A stretch of 64,000 nucleotides of DNA from Zarea fungicola (Eukaryota > Ascomycota > Sordariomycetes > Hypocreales > Cordycipitaceae): NCBI GenBank assembly GCA_900169235.1, contig FWCC01000256.1:124001-188000 (forward strand), read 5' to 3'. Below, one piece after another: positions 37,138-48,588 of the stretch. The notes below the pieces were generated by a model. It was not told the DNA's origin, searched no databases, and was given only the letters and a program-made list of their open reading frames with translations. Position numbers and translations under genes: made by a program. Positions within the stretch are counted from its first letter, which is position 1; each line of letters starts with the position of its first letter.

Positions 37138-38577
37138 ATGAGCTTGCGTCAACGATCCTCAGGCACCCTCCGTCATGCTCTGGCCCGGAGGACGACTGTG
37201 GCAAGCTCCTGCATGCTCTGCCGACTGCCGCAGGATCCATTGCGAGTACATAGAGCTGGTTTACACTCGTCATCAAAACGAGATTCAGCATGGGCTGCTG
37301 CCGTACAAGTCGCGTCTACAATGGTCGGCAACGTTGTCAAGAAGGCCGGCAAGGATACCATGGCCATTGACCCCCTGCGGACGGTAGCAAAGGAGATGCA
37401 GTTCCTTACGGGTAACATTCGAAAGTTGCTGGGCTCCGGCCATCCTTCCCTCGATCGTGTTGCGAAGTACTATACACAAGCCGAGGGCAAGCATGTCCGA
37501 CCTTTGATCGTCTTGCTTATGAGCCGCGCCACACATCTGTGTCCAAAGAACCCGCAGGCCGACATTCCACAGACTGCTCGCGGTATTGACACCTCAATAT
37601 CGCCCGAGAAGATTCTGTCTGACTATAACCCTTCGGCTGGACCACTCTCGGCACCGGAGGCCGACATTTCCGGTTCTGAGCTGGATATCCTCCCTAGCCA
37701 AAGACGCCTGGCAGAGATTTCTGAGCTTATCCATACCGCTTCGCTGCTTCATGACGACGTTATCGATCACTCCGAGTCGCGCCGCGGCTCTCCATCGGCT
37801 AACCTCGAGTTTGGCAACAAGATGGCCGTGCTTGCTGGCGACTTTTTGCTTGGCAGGGCGTCTGTGGCTCTGGCTCGCCTGCGCAATGCGGAGGTCGTTG
37901 AGCTCCTTGCCACGGTCATTGCTAATCTGGTCGAAGGTGAATTCATGCAATTGAAGAACACCGAGAGGGATGAGCGCAACCCCAAGTGGTCCGAGGAGGC
38001 ACTTACGTACTACCTGCAAAAGACATATCTCAAGACTGCCAGTCTCATATCCAAGTCGTGCAGAGCCGCTGCACTGCTCGGCAACTCTGACGCTACCACT
38101 GTCGAAGCTGCCTACTCGTATGGTAGAAATCTCGGACTTGCTTTCCAGCTGGTCGACGACATGCTCGATTACACGCGATCCCACAAGGATCTCGGCAAGC
38201 CTGCCGGTGCTGACCTGGAGCTCGGCTTGGCCACGGCGCCGCTTCTGTTTGCCTGGAAGGAGAACCCTGAGCTTGGTGCCCTTGTCGGACGCAAATTTGA
38301 GAACGACGGCGATGTCCAACTCGTAAGTTCCTAGCATTCCTTTTTTCCCTTTTTCTCGCACAAAAAACAATGTAGTGTCTCACTTCAATCACTCCCAGTG
38401 ACTGACCAGCAATAGGCCCGCGAGCTTGTCCTCAAGAGTGATGGCATTGAGCAGACTCGTGCACTTGCTCACGATTACTCCGAAAAGGCCATTGCCGCCA
38501 TTGCCCACTTTCCGGAAAGCGAGGCCAAGGATGGACTCATTGAGATGGCCGAGAAGACTGTTAAGCGCAAGAAGTAA
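37138..38577 (+). CDS. COQ1: Mitochondrial polyprenyl diphosphate synthase (ubiquinone side chain)
   Basis: Two exons, 37138-38322 and 38416-38577, 448 residues. It elongates isoprenoid chains for ubiquinone in the mitochondrial matrix. The N terminus is rich in Arg, Ser and Ala (MSLRQRSSGTLRHALARR), as expected for a transit peptide. GKHVRPLIVLLM, the first aspartate-rich motif LLHDDVIDHSESRRG (about residues 203-217), FGNKMAVLAGDFLLGRA and the second motif QLVDDMLDY (about 339-347) are all intact. The intron (93 nt) separates DVQL from ARELVLKSDG. The start at 37138 best fits a targeting sequence. Confidence 0.92.
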
Positions 38578-39649
38578 CGACTTGCAAATACTTATCTCCA
38601 AGACACTAATTCAAAAGGCGAGACGCATTGCGCTGCGCGCCTCCCCCGCCTCCCCTCCCCTTGTACAAATAGCGTTTTGTTTTCATATATTGTAACTAGA
38701 AAAGGTTTTGCTGCAGAAGAAGGAGGACGTGGTGGAAACTGTAAGAAGCTGTTCGCATTTGGACTTGTTTTTATTCGCATGCAGGAATTCTGTATGATTT
38801 CGCATTCACAAGGCACCACTTGGATAAGGGGGTTCCTTCACCGTACCGCAGGAAAGGAAGAAGAAAAGGCTCTCTCTCCGTTATGAGACAGAAATTGTCA
38901 TGAGGAATAATTTATGTGTTAACCCAGGCATTACACTGGTCAGCTTCAATTACAAGACGTGGCGTTTACTGAGAGAGTGGTGTAAAATTTCCATGCTGCT
39001 ACCGCCAACATATGCATGTGAAGGATACTTCAATACCAAGCTCCCACTTTACAGAGTTAATTGAAGTAGACTGCTGGGAAGAGAAGCCTGGGACTTCAAT
39101 CCGGCCCACATGGACATCGAAGTGTCGACACAGAGTCGGGGCGGCCAAGTCCGACGAATATATAGAGGTGATGGCAGTTGGTAAAGGTACGACTTGGGCC
39201 GAACACCAGTCTCGGTGAATGAAGAAAAGCAAACAAAATCGCAAAACTCCGCTACCTCCAAAGGCCCATTAATGACTGAGAATTCCGAACACAGGACAAT
39301 AACCGAGTCTTAGCATGCCCTGACTTGGCCGCATGATTCAGAAACTGGCGCCGGTCGCAGCGAGGCTTATCCAGCCGGCACCGGCCGACGGTACCACTTT
39401 TGATGGTTCGTGTGTGAGAAACGCAAACCGCCCTCAGCTGTTTTCCAATTTCTTATTTCGCAATTATTTCTCCTCATTATCTCCTCTGTTCAGATTACTT
39501 TCTTCCTTTTACATAGCAACAATTTAGAGAACTGCACCCGTCTGTGTGCTGCCCAACATACGAAAACCTGCCACTACCCCGCCCTCACCATCGCTGAAAC
39601 TTCCCTAAACCGAGTCGCGACACCGGAACAAAAGGAACGTTGGCGCAGT
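38578..39649. other. Intergenic region, no gene seen
   Basis: About 1.1 kb: 3' flank of COQ1 and promoter/leader of allantoinase. The allantoinase frame is open back to an ATG at 39410, but those 80 codons do not look like the enzyme family. A pyrimidine-rich stretch lies at about 39440-39510. Confidence 0.5.
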
Positions 39650-41222
39650 ATGTCTGGGCCCCTCACAGTAATTGTCTCATCGCGGGCCATTCTGCCTGGC
39701 CTCAATGGCTCTCTCGTCGAATCGCCTGCGACGATAACTATCTCCGCCGCCACAGGCAAAATTGTCTCAGTTGGGGCCGAGCTTCTTCCAGAAGGAGCCT
39801 TTCCCAGCGGCACCACTTACATTGACCACTCGCCCAATGTTCTCCTCCCTGGACTGGTAGATGCGCACGTTCATCTCAATGAGCCAGGACGTACAGAATG
39901 GGAGGGCTTCTGGAGCGGCACGCGGGCCGCCGCCAGTGGAGGCGTCACGACGGTTATCGACATGCCATTAAACGCGATCCCACCAACGACCACGTTGCAG
40001 GGATTCAAGGAGAAGCTCACTGCAAGCCAGGGACAGTGCTGGGTTGATGTTGGATTTTACGGTGGTGTTATTCCGGGTAACGCTGATGAGCTGAAGCCTC
40101 TAGTGGACGCAGGTGTCCGCGGTTTCAAAGGCTTCTTAATTGAATCTGGTGTAAGTGGATGAGAAACTCACTTGTCAACCGTTGCTCTTCCCCTTACCAA
40201 GTTTATCTCGTCAGGTTGACGAATTCCCCGCCGTGACAGGCAAGGATGTGGCTCTCGCCATGGAAACCCTCAAAGACTCACCTACGACGCTAATGTTCCA
40301 CGCCGAAATGGTGCCGCACGAGGGTGCGCCGAGCATCGACGCGACCAGCTCCGACGCCACCGCCTACCAGTCTTTCCTCGACTCACGCCCGCCTTCCTTT
40401 GAGACCTGCGCTGTCAAAGAGATTATTTCCCTTGCCCACATTGCGCCGCAGCTGCACCTCCATATTGTACACCTCTCCGCCACCCAGGTTATTCCTCTGC
40501 TCAAGGCCGCGCGCGCCATAGGGATCAACATCACTGCCGAGACTTGCTTCCACTATCTCGGCCTCTCATCTGAGGAGATTGAAAAGGGCGACACGCGGCA
40601 CAAGTGCTGCCCGCCGATTCGCGAGGGCAAGAATCGCGATGGTCTATGGGAGGAGCTGGTCGCCTCCGACTCGTGCATCACGACTGTCGTATCGGATCAC
40701 TCGCCGTGCACACCTGAGCTGAAGCTCCTTCCGGACCATCTACAAAATGGCTACACTGCGGAGGATGTAGAGCAAAGGAAGAAGGAGACTGGTGCCAGCG
40801 GTGATTTCTTTGCTGCCTGGGGCGGTATTTCATCTGTCGGTCTCGGACTTCCCATCTTTCACTCCTCTGCCAAATCCCGTGCTGCCATACGCACTTCGAG
40901 CAAGGTCCCGAGTTTGACAGACATTGTGCGCCTCTGCTGTCAGGCGACAGCGGAGCAAGTCGGTCTATCGCACCGCAAAGGGTCACTCAAAGTAGGTATG
41001 GACGCCGACATCTGCGTGTTCGACGACAGCGAGATTTGGACGTTTACGCAGGGGGACATGCGCTGGAAGAACCGCTGCTCGCCATGGGAAGGACATCAGT
41101 TTACGGGCCGAGTCAAGGAGACGTGGCTACGTGGTACTAAAATCTTTGAGCACGGCGCTGGAAAGGACGGTCTGGTCACTGACAAGCCCGTCGGTCTGCC
41201 TATTACTGAAAAGAGAACATAG
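39650..41222 (+). CDS. DAL1: Allantoinase
   Basis: Two exons, 39650-40150 and 40215-41222, 502 residues. It hydrolyses allantoin to allantoate in purine nitrogen catabolism. Binuclear-metal amidohydrolase motifs are complete: GLVDAHVHLNEPGRTEWEGF, the carbamylated-lysine region RGFKGFLIESG, FHAEMVPHEG, LHIVHLSATQ and VVSDHSPCTPELK. The C-terminal strand with GMDADICVFDDSEIWTF is typical. The 64 nt intron (GTAAGT..TCGTCAG) falls after FLIESG. The start at 39650 gives the usual N terminus. No other ureide genes are adjacent, so it is not part of a visible cluster here. Confidence 0.93.
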
Positions 41223-41354
41223 TGGGAATTACTGCATTTTTTCTTGCTGTTGCTTGTGAGGAGTTTGGTTCTGTATTAATGCACAAAGCGGAAGCATACA
41301 GAGGAAGACTACAAAATATTAGAGTAACCAGATCAACCATTCAAATAAAAACTA

Positions 41355-41720
41355 TTAATGCGCAGTGAAGTTCAGCGAACGCAGAACATTTGGCAACGTA
41401 TTCTTTGTGATATGCGCAATGCTCTGTCTTGACTTCTGCCAATCGCCATCGGCGGAGCCAATCTCCGCTTCGACGTCCTCTGAGGAAATGGGGCCGAAAT
41501 TCCAGCCATCAATCTAATCCCTGTCCATGCTCGGAGATGAGATGAGATTCTAGATACCTTGCCAGTTGCCACGAGCAATGGAGAAGCTCGCGCTTCAAAG
41601 GGATGGTATGTACATCCATCTGTTGTGTGGCAGATATGTAGTTACATGCTGGCCAGCCACCCATGGGCCGCACGGTACGTACTGCAGAGCGAAGCGGTCG
41701 TGTATGCAACTCGACAGTGG
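41355..41720 (-). pseudogene. Decayed gene fragment of unknown family
   Basis: On the minus strand one frame reads MDVHTIPLKRELLHCSWQLA and on to LISEHGQGLD, then meets a stop. A shift of frame at GATTGATGG (about 41507-41515) lets the reading continue as DGWNFGPISSEDVEAEIGSA to NVLRSLNFTAH and a proper stop at 41355. The break could be a 4-base tandem duplication (GAT TGAT). I do not recognise the family with confidence. No intact start or upstream domain was found, so I treat it as a relic. Confidence 0.35.
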
Positions 41721-42124
41721 ATTATCCATCGACTTTGGATGCCTGACAGATAGGCTCACACACCGAGCGCGTTGACCATGAATCAGGATAAACGTTGAAA
41801 GCCCATCAATAACACCGCAACATTTCAACAGCTAGCAGGCCCAGCACCCCCCCTTCAATGACCTCATCTCCTTTCTGCTCCTTTTCTACCGAGAAATAGG
41901 TGCGGATTTTTTAGCCAGGGGATGGAGGTAGAAATTTACAACCCTTGGTATTAATCGAGTGCATATCTGCCAGCCTAATTGGTGACTCTTGGGCTGCCAA
42001 CAGATGGGGAAAGCAGCCCTGTAGGACAATAATAAACCCGGTTAGATTAGTTATTAGGTAGGTAACTACCTTAGTACTCAGTAGACCAGGTGCATAGTGC
42101 ACTAAATTGATCAGATGCCAGCAG

Positions 42125-42511
42125 CTAATGCACTTGTGGCCTGATTTTCTGTCGTGCGGAAATCAAATCGCAGACCCAGTCGAACAAAGTACTAATAAGC
42201 GGCATCATTTTGTAACGTCCATCGCCACCACCAGACACAATGGACACAGGCTGTGGCGCTCCTAAAATGGATGGCTTGTCGAGCCAATCGCTTCTGCGGA
42301 ATATATTAATGGCGCTCGAAACCATCACGCTAGCTTCGAATACGCGGAATACCGAGCTAGTGAGTTCGCTGTCGGCCGGAACTGGATGACCGATTGTACA
42401 TGGTGGGCACATCGCCGAATGCGCCCACCGTCGAGGTTCCCCAGCAGTCGGGGATCCTCTGATACGCGTATCATTGGGACCTTGACCTAAGCTACTTCTG
42501 CTAAACAGCAA
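42125..42511 (-). pseudogene. Open frame without an ATG start, possible C-terminal relic
   Basis: A 128-codon frame whose content looks like protein (SSVFRVFEASVMVSSAINI, LISTLFDWVCDLISARQKI) but begins without ATG near its 5' end and has no supported upstream exon. It could be the remains of a regulator C terminus; no firm family match. Confidence 0.25.
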
Positions 42512-43293
42512 ATGGCGATGCTGGGTTGTGTAGTTGGCCTACGCGGACCCTGCGGAAAACACTTTGGCAGGCGGCTTGGCTCGTGAAAAGAAGGAGGGGT
42601 AGCTTGCCGCGCAAAGTAGCATTTATGCATGTTTGCTATGCCGACGGAATACTGCGCGTAATTATTCTTCAATACATGTACGGAGAATCAGAGGCATTGT
42701 GTCAAACATTTCATTGATAAAAAGCCGTTGTTTGCCTTGTCTTCTTGACCAAGTCTGCTACAGGACCTTGCCAGAGCGCTTCAGCGTGTTCCAGGCCAAG
42801 CTGCAGGTGCCCGACGCTAAGATGGGCCCCCTGTAGCCCCGGGCGGTCCGCTGGCGTCCCTGGCTTTTTGGGTGGAGGTGGTCGCCCGCCGAGGTCTTCA
42901 GCCCGATTTCTTCACAAGCTTCCATCTTATCAAAGCCAACTCGATCTCTCCGTGACAGACAACAGCTCCCAGAATTGAAGCCATCTAACATTGCTACACG
43001 AAAAAAAAAAAATAGCTCATCTTCGTTTCTAATAAGAGTTTATTTCGATATCACAAGCAAGCAGGGGCATTTTTCTCCCTTTCTGGCGCCAGCAAACGCC
43101 AGCTCTTCTACTAAATATATTCTGGAAACCTTCTGTCTCAGATGGAGCTTTGTTAGTTTACGCCCACCAAACACAGAGGAATGGTATAAGCCACAACTCC
43201 CAACAAGGGCCTGGCATCTCAGTCGCAATCTGAGAAGCTCCTCTTCCTCCATTTTCACTGTACTGAGAGTTTTTCCGGTCGTGCTTTGTAAAA

Positions 43294-46200
43294 ATGGCGG
43301 CAAACGACGAGGAAAAAGACCAAACACTGCCCTTGCCGGTGGAAGTAGGCGGCGAGAGCGACAAGACTGACAGAGCCAGCTCGATAGCTCTCTCGCTCGA
43401 CCAAACTATCAATCATAAGAATCAAGACACCGCTCCCCGATTTTCACTCTCGGGTGCTGTTCAGCTTTCTCTCGACGATGTCGCCAGCGTCCAGGTCCAG
43501 ATTCGCGACCTCGAGGTGTCCGTTAACACGGCACCATCTTGGCTCGCCCCGTCAACATACCCTGCCTTGTTCAAGTCCAGATTCAGCACGACATCAGAAA
43601 TGAAAACTCTCCTGTACTCTGTCAATGCCGAATTTGCGCCAGGAAGTCTTACTGCCATCATTGGCGGCAGTGGGTCGGGCAAGACGACCCTGCTCAATAC
43701 GATGGCCGAGCGCATCGTCAGCTCACGCCTGCATCAACAAGGCATCGTGACTTTCAATGGCGAGACGGGAGTGCAGAATGTACGCCACGCCTATGTCATG
43801 CAGCAAGATATTCTTCTGCCGACATTGACCGTGCGAGAGACGCTTCGATACGCCGCTGATTTGCGCCTCCCGTCGTCGACCCGGCGACAAGATCGTTGGC
43901 GCATCGTCGAGGAGGTTATTCGGGAGTTAGGTCTCAAAGAGTGCGCAGATACAAGAGTTGGAAACTCACAGCACAGGGGCTGTTCCGGTGGCGAGAAGCG
44001 TCGAGTAAGTATTGGCGTTCAGTTGCTTGCCAACCCCTCTGTTCTCTTTCTCGATGAGCCAACGACGGGCCTCGATGCAACCAGCGCCTATCAGCTTGTG
44101 CGGACGCTCAAAGCACTCGCTCAAAAGGGCCGTACAATCATCACCACCATTCACCAGCCCCGATCCGAAATCTGGAACCTCTTTGACAATATTGTCATTC
44201 TCACCAGAGGTAGTCCCGTATACTCTGGTAGCGCACCAGAATGCATCCCGTGGTTTGCTTCCCAAGGCTTCCCCATCCCGCCCTTTGTCAACCCGGCAGA
44301 GTTCGTCATTGACATTGCCGCCATTGATAACCGAACACCTGAACTGGAAAGCGAGAGCACACTGCGCGTGGAAACGCTAAAGCACGCCTGGGAGCAGGAG
44401 AGCGAAAAACTCTTCTTGCCATTGGGCGGCGTCATCCAACAGCCCCATCACCGACGTCACAATTCAAATTCTTTTCGCGGTAAAGAGAGGGCTGGGTTCA
44501 TGCGCCAGCTGCACGTTCTGACTAGTCGGACCTTTAAAGTGACTTACCGGGATCCCATGGGCATGACGGCCGCCATTCTCGAAGCTGTCCTGCTCGGCGC
44601 CATTACCGGCTATATGTTTTGGAACGTTGGCCGCGATCAGGCCGGCATCCGATCTCGCGAGGGCGCCCTATACATGACTGCCGGATTGCAAGGCTACCTG
44701 ATTCTTTTGTTTGAAACATACAGGCTCACAATTGACATGCCCACCTTTGACCGCGAAAATTCCGAAAACTGCGTTGACCCGCTCCCGTTCATCCTCTCCC
44801 GCCGCCTCGCGCGTATGCCTACTGAGGATATTCCAGTGCCCTTTATCTTTTCCGTTTTGATGTACTTTATGACGGGCTTCGACCGCGACGTTGGCAAGTT
44901 CTTCACATTCTTCGCCATTACTTTGCTCAACCAGTACCTGTCTGTAACGTGCGCCATGACATGTGTGGCTGCCGTACGACACTTTCCTGGTGCGAGTTTG
45001 ACTGCCAACCTCATCTATACTGTTCAAAGCATAGCATGCGGCATGTTTGTGCAGTCTAGCAGTATCCCAGTCTACGTTCGATGGTTAAAGTGGACGGCGT
45101 ACAATGTATGTTCTCCTCCAACCTATAAATGTCAAATCCGTTTCTGACAGTTTGCGTCTCTAGTTTTATGCCTTTAGTGCATATTGTGCCAACGAGTTTC
45201 AAGGTAGCTTCTATGACTGCCCGTATCCGGGCGGCGCAGACAACCCTGCATGTCAGCAGTACACTGGAAATTATATCATGAAATCTCTCGGGTTTCCGTC
45301 CAATTGGATTACGCGGCCGATCGTGGCTCTGGCTTCGTTCATTCTTCTATTTCTGATGATAGCGACCGTCGGCCTCACCTTTCTCAAGGTTGAAATGACC
45401 ATTGGCCGAGCTCGCACTACCGACACCGATCTGTCGGCAGGCAAGGAAAAAATGTCTGCGCGTTCGATTGCCGAAGTGAGGGCTATTGATGTTGGCCTGG
45501 ACAAGTTTGCGTTGGCCCTGGATAAGAAGACGGCAACTGGCAAATCATTACCAAGACGCCTCATTGTCAACCAGATATCCACAACTTTTCACGCCGGCAC
45601 GCTCAACGTCATCATGGGCCCTTCGGGAAGCGGAAAGACGTCACTTCTTAATGCCATGGCGTTAAGACTCCGTAACTCGGTTGGCACCAAATATCGACCC
45701 TCGGGAAAGCTGACCTTTAATGGCGCTGTTCCCTCAGACTCGGTCATTCGTTCTGTTTGCTCGTATGTCTGCCAAGACGATGATGCGCTCCTGCCATCTC
45801 TCACTGTTCGGGAAACTCTATACTTTTCTGCTGGCCTGCGCCTACCATCTTTTATGAGTACTGAAGAAAAGAACCGACGCGCTGAGGAAGTATTGCTCAA
45901 GATGGGTCTCAAGGACTGTGCCAACAACCTTGTGGGCAATGACATGATCAAGGGCATTTCCGGTGGTGAAAAGCGACGCGCCAGTATTGCCGTCCAGGTT
46001 CTCACAGACCCGCGCGTATTGCTCCTGGATGAGCCCACCTCAGGCCTGGATGCTTTTACCGCCAGCTCCATTATGGAAGTACTCCAGGGCCTCGCGAATG
46101 AAGGCCGTACTCTCATTCTAACCATTCATCAGGCGCGTTCGGATTTGTTCAAGCATTTCGGTAATGTGTTACTGCTGTCTCGTGGCGGCCATCCTGTGTA

Positions 46201-47524
46201 TGCCGGTCCAGGTAGAAACATGTTGGGATACTTTGACAGAAACGGATATGACTGCCCGAGGAATACAAATCCGGCTGATTTTGCGCTGGACATGATTACA
46301 ATCGACTTGCAAAAGGAAGATGCCGAGGCGGAAAGCCGCGAGCGAGTACAGAAGCTGATTGAGCGCTGGAAAGTCATGACCGACCCGGCATCTGAACACG
46401 TGCAAGAACCACGACTCGCCGCCATTCACGAAGAACTCGACGAGGTAAACGAGAAGCAAATATCCAGCAACAACGCCAAGATCCACATCACCCCTCCTGA
46501 AGAAGGCGAAAGCAGCGAGAAGACAAAGACTCCGCCAACCCCAGATACCATCCAGCAGGATAGTCTCACTACCAACGACTCCTTCGTCACGACTCCCCGC
46601 CGCTCCTTCAACCGTGCCAGCCTCTCCACGCCCGCCGAGCTCGGCGCCCTCGTCCGCAAGCGCACCCCCCTCATCAAGGCCGTCCCTCTGCTCCTTCGCC
46701 GTGCCATCATAAACACTCGTCGTCAACCTGAGCTCATCCTCGCGCGTACCATGCAGGTTGTCGGTCTCGCAGGTGTATTTACTCTGTTCTTCGCGCCCTT
46801 TGGACACGACTACTTCTCAGTGCAGAACCGGATGGGGTATGTGCAGCAAGTCGGCGCCTTTTATTTTGTCGGCATGCTCCAAAACGTGGCTGTATACCCG
46901 GCCGAGCGCGATGTGTTTTACCGCGAAGACGACGATGGCGTGTACAGCGTGGATGCGTTTCTTCTTTCGTACACAATCCTGGAGGTGCCGTTTGAGATAC
47001 TGAGCTGTCTCGTATATGGCATCTTCTCCACCTTCGCGGTGCGCAACCCGTACACGCCATCGCTGTTTTTCGCCGCCTTCTTCGCATGCTTTGGTGTCGT
47101 GTCGTGTGGCGAGAGTCTAGGCATCATGTTCAACACGCTCTTTGCGCACACGGGGTTTGCGGTTAACATCATGGGGGTGTTCCTGTCCGTGGCGAATGGC
47201 ATGGCGGGCGTGCTGTCCATCAACATGCCTGAGGCGTTTAAGGCTGTGAATTACCTCTCGCCGATTCGGTACGCCGCGCGTGCCATTGCGCCGTATGCGA
47301 TGCGCGGGGTAAACTTCCACTGCACGAGCGCACAAACGCTGCCAGACGGGTCGTGCCCGATTACGTCGGGAGAACAGGTGCTGGAGCTGTATAACTTTGA
47401 TGTGGACCCGAACGTGAATGCGTACTGTCTGCTGGCGTGCGTTGTTATATACAGATTGATTGCGTGGGCGCTTCTGAGGCTGACGAGGGCGAGATGGAAG
47501 GACAAGAAGAGAGTTGAGGTATAG
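43294..47524 (+). CDS. Full-size ABCG transporter (two fused NBD-TMD halves)
   Basis: Two exons, 43294-45105 and 45164-47524, encode 1,390 residues. Order: NBD1-TMD1-NBD2-TMD2, the reverse topology of the ABCG family. NBD1 has Walker A IGGSGSGKTTLLN (about residue 123), signature GCSGGEKRRVSIG and Walker B VLFLDEPTTGLD. NBD2 has MGPSGSGKTSLLN (about 755), GISGGEKRRASIA and VLLLDEPTSGLD. All catalytic residues are present in both, unlike PDR-type pumps whose NBD1 is degenerate, so it resembles two fused White-type half transporters. A hydrophilic Ser/Thr-rich linker of about 100 residues separates NBD2 from TMD2. The intron (58 nt) falls in TMD1 (LKWTAYN to FYAFSAYC). Likely a plasma-membrane exporter; substrate unknown. 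Confidence 0.88.
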
Positions 47525-48588
47525 AAAAGTCGACCCAGCTGATTGACATTTGGACTGAAATTTTATTTTGTAAACAGAGATTGTCAGGGGTGCATGTTAA
47601 TGTGGTAAGGCTGTATCTTGTAAATCTGTTCTGAGGAAATATAGCCCATTATTAGCGTCTTCTTTTTATAGCATTTGGGTTTGGTTACCCGCGTTGTTCC
47701 ACTTTGAGGTATCAGCAGCAACTGTCCGACACCGCCCTTTACCGGGAAGGCCTTTCCAGTGTTGACAGTGGCGGCATTCAGACAAACAGCGCGGTTTTAA
47801 TCAGGATTGGTTGAGTGTAAGTTAGTTAACTACTCTGACCCCTGGTTAGCTTGCGTGTAATATGCTGGATATTCTGTGGGGCGCCAGTAGCCGATCTCCT
47901 ATTCTTACCAGTAGCTAGTATGAGCGTTGACTCTCTCTTTTCACGTTATGGCGCCAATCAGTATTTACCTAGCAGTTATTGCCAAAACCCATTACGAACG
48001 CCGCCGCAGAATCATACAAGTTAGCGTGCGTATGTGCGCCAATCCGGTCATATCCGATCGACACTGAAATAGAGTATTGGGGGGGGCGCCTCATCATACT
48101 CTCGCCATCAGTGAGTATTGTACGTACCATTGCAATCAGATTTAATGGATCAAGGGCTCTCCACATGATAATTAGAGTTGATTTTGTCTCAGGATATGGT
48201 ATCGTCAGCGGGGCTGTTGGTCTGGAAATGAGCCTAACCAAGGTGCTAAGCTGTACGTAATAGCAAGGGTGGCTAAACGGGCGGGGCGGTCATAGGCACA
48301 GGAACAACGGGCAAGTAAACCAATAACTAACAGTAAGCCGGCACAGACTAATGAGGCCTAAAATGGAAGGAGACCAGAAATTGAGGTAATTCAGCCTTGC
48401 CGAGCGGCGGAGTAGTTGGGCTATGTCTTGTGGAGCAGCAATCAGGCCTTGGGTGCTCATTATATTAATAGGTATGCTAATAAGTAGACAGCCCCTTATC
48501 CAGGCGGGCTTTCCATGCCGTAATTCGGCTGCCTTCTTGCTATTCTTACAATTCATCTATTCTACCGGATGAGTTGGGGCAAAACAAC
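47525..48588. other. Intergenic region, no gene seen
   Basis: About 1.1 kb between ABCG and S28 peptidase genes, same direction. A minus-strand frame around 48290-48556 is hydrophobic but has no family resemblance. Near-palindrome GTTAGTTAACTAC is at about 47820-47832. Presumed promoter of the peptidase. Confidence 0.45.

Larger units (their letters stand above)
41223..43293. other. 2 kb gap with coding-like relics
   Basis: Between allantoinase and the ABCG transporter. The minus strand of 41355-42511 has coding-like fragments listed separately. The rest (42512-43293) is leader and promoter of the ABCG gene. Short palindromic GGTAGGTAACTACC is at about 42056-42071. Confidence 0.4.

Noticed and set aside
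48290..48556. Minus-strand hydrophobic frame that might be a transposon remnant
   Set aside because: No terminal repeats, target duplication or transposase motif visible.
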